A stretch of 64,000 nucleotides of DNA from Sipunculus nudus (Eukaryota; Annelida; Sipuncula; Golfingiida; Sipunculidae). The notes below the pieces were generated by a model. It searched no databases. It saw only the letters and a list, made by a program, of their open reading frames with translations, and was not told where the DNA came from. Positions 62,010 through 64,000 of this stretch are shown piece by piece. The stretch spans positions 16,716,058 to 16,780,057 of the forward strand of contig CM049310.1 of assembly GCA_026874595.1 (NCBI GenBank), written 5' to 3'. The translations under genes were made by a program, and so were the position numbers. Numbering within the stretch: the stretch's first letter is position 1; every line of letters starts with the position of its first letter.

Positions 62010-63760
62010 AGTGTGTTCACAAAGTTATGCATACTTTACATAGTTTCCATGGAAGTCAAGTGCAGTGTAGTACCATATACAATATTTGGACATGACAAAG
62101 TGACATGCGCTAACACACACCAACCGCAACCAAGTGGAGCCTTGAGCCTGGCTGTTATTGACCTTAGCTGATTAGTGTGGCCATGCAAAGTGATTTATAA
62201 ACACCGTACGATCCGGCCGGATCGATAACCTTCGACCTCAGAATTCCTGGTGTCACCAGGAAACATTCTGTCATACCATAGTCCACAATATACATAATAT
62301 AACAAGTAGTCTTAATTGTTTATAAGTCACTGCATTAATTAGGCTGTGATAACCTTGACGTACTCCACCTATATAAAATGACAATGTCTCAAACCTCAAA
62401 CCAGACTCTGAGACTGATCACAGACTCATAGAATACCCCACAGACCAAGGACGAAAATTCGATCGATTTATTATTCAGAGGTCACTATTCCGTAAATATC
62501 GATCATAAATCAACTTTTTTTCAATGATTTTGACATGAAAGAAATCTTATTACAGAATGTACCTTTAAAGAAAAAGCTGTGTGCTCTTACTTCCTACATG
62601 CGGCTGGCGATTTACGGTTTTAAGTCGAAATATGGCGGCACCAAAAATTGTGTAATGCATGTAAAGAATTAATGAATCAGTGATTGATAAGATCACGGAA
62701 ATACGACACGAAGATACACAGAAGACTGTAACGAAAATCTAATTGCGGAGAGGTTTGGTGGTGATTGGACCCATATCAGCCCAGAAGAAGTCGGAAAGCT
62801 CTTAGGTGACCATACTCAATCGATAATCGAACTAATAATAAGTGTAGGAACACTGAAATCTTCCCGACGATGCCAGGTGGTGACTGGGAAAACACTGATG
62901 GCTCACTGTTAGCACTGTCAAATCAAATTAGAAAAAAATCTCACACAAATAATGTACCGTATTTGTATATTATATCAATAGAATATTTTACAGTACTTGG
63001 ATGTGGATACTTGAACCTAGATACCTTTTAGTAAAGGCTCGGTCCATGCATGGCGGAGTACTGACTGTAACATGAGAATGAAGGTTACCGTTTTATGAGA
63101 ATGACTCATTCAGGAGCGCCAGGAATAATCCCGCAATCAATACAGTCTAGCGATCTTCTGACTCTCTATTTATTTCCACATTTTTTTACTCCTTAAAAAA
63201 ACTGCATGGGCCACGTCGAAATACACCTAATACGCCCGTTTCAAGATTCGCACCAAATGACTTCCGATTTAATCTCCACACACACACACACACATATATA
63301 TGTTCCACAGACATATTTGTCACGTGACACTGTGTAAGCCTGAACTTGTCTTAATATTTCCTCATGGATCCAGATTGTTTTAAGATACGACAATCAACAG
63401 TTGAACATATATGCATACAAATCTCAGGTTCATATATCACTACACTGGCGGGCCAGTCTGTGTTCGGGCTTATTACCCACCAGACAGTCAATACACAATG
63501 GTCTCTTATATATTCAGGACATTTAACCATGACCAGTAATATCTTACAGACATCGCTTGCAGAAAATTGCTGCTGCATGATGTTATTTGATGCAGCCAAA
63601 ATATTGATCGAAAACTGGCGAGTTAAAACATGGTAAGAAGAGTCCGTGTTTTGATTCAACTAAAATAGCAATCCATGGTAAAACACACGAAATTTGGTCG
63701 AATTGTCACAAACAGTATGCTTTTCTGTTTAAAAAAAATATTTTGTGACCCCGCCATATA
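62010..63760. other. Intergenic DNA with unassigned open frames
   Basis: An ATG-less + strand frame at about 62,690-62,914 and overlapping frames on both strands at 63,351-63,659 are open, but neither matches a family I know. The latter + frame ends just before a GTAAGA that could be a donor (near 63,633). I do not call either a gene. Confidence 0.3.
62191..62200 (-). promoter_or_regulatory. Possible TATA box for the orphan gene
   Basis: On the minus strand TTTATAAATC lies about 0.5 kb upstream of the orphan start codon, followed by a GC-richer stretch that could be a 5' UTR exon. The link to the gene is an inference; no donor was confirmed. Confidence 0.2.
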
Positions 63761-63771
63761 TATATATATAT

Positions 63772-63808
63772 ATGCGAGGAACACACACTTAAGTATATAT
63801 ATATATAT

Positions 63809-63846
<38 letters not shown>

Positions 63847-63880
63847 TATATATATCTACTTAAGTGTGTGTTTCTCGCAT
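63772..63880. mobile_element. Foldback palindrome with TA core
   Basis: The 24-base arms at 63,772-63,795 (GAACACACACTTAAGTA at the inner side) and 63,857-63,880 are reverse complements with one mismatch. They enclose about 60 bp of (TA)n. Like the element at 30,731-30,944, it would form a hairpin or cruciform. The arm sequences of the two are unrelated. Confidence 0.6.
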
Positions 63881-64000
63881 AATGATGATTCATTGTAGTG
63901 TACTCTGTCACTGATATTAATAACCTATTTTCAGATAAAATACAGAAATCTAAATGAAATATTCATTCTATATTAAATGAATGTGAAATGTAAATTATAG

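Noticed and set aside
63351-63659. Long open frames on both strands at the same place
   Set aside because: Both strands are open at once, neither resembles a known protein, and only one weak donor supports the + strand.

Overview
This is a 64 kb piece of an AT-rich animal nuclear genome. Genes are split by GT-AG introns of about 0.1 to 2.7 kb, there are many long (TA)n microsatellites, and most of the non-coding DNA is small decayed mobile elements. The two intact multi-exon genes are recognisably metazoan. The repeat types (hAT-like TIR families, tRNA-derived SINEs, C/G-run elements, hammerhead-bearing repeats) fit a mollusc, most likely a bivalve. That assignment is an inference from general character, not from a marker gene, and I cannot name a species. 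No prokaryotic operon, CRISPR, IS element or phage is present.

Layout: 1-3.9 kb is intergenic, with a MITE at the left edge and a CRE/E-box cluster. 3,969-8,440 (+) is a three-exon gene for a secreted FG-GAP-type protein whose large second exon is broken by several frameshifts and stops, so I call it a pseudogene. 8.5-15.5 kb is intergenic and repeat-rich. 15,525-27,720 (+) is a complete 11-exon SLC17/sialin-type anion transporter (514 codons, all phases consistent). 28-32 kb holds a TIR element, a large foldback palindrome and a decayed non-LTR reverse transcriptase (-). 32,102-43,498 (+) is a complete 13-exon guanine-deaminase-like gene (432 codons) with several minisatellites and mobile elements in its introns. 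43.5-61.3 kb has no gene I can defend, but holds a tRNA-derived SINE and, at 55,116-55,266, two tandem sequences that fold as type I hammerhead ribozymes. 61,362-61,697 (-) is a 111-codon orphan gene. The right edge ends in a palindromic foldback.

How the genes relate: sialin-type transporters export sialic acid and other organic anions from lysosomes or load vesicles. Guanine deaminase converts guanine to xanthine. The FG-GAP protein would have been secreted. I see no reason to treat them as a functional cluster. The most interesting items are the tandem hammerhead motifs, the guanine-deaminase-like enzyme that has lost the arginine normally contacting guanine, and a degenerate tandem array in which the repeat unit is the splice donor of guanine-deaminase exon 7.
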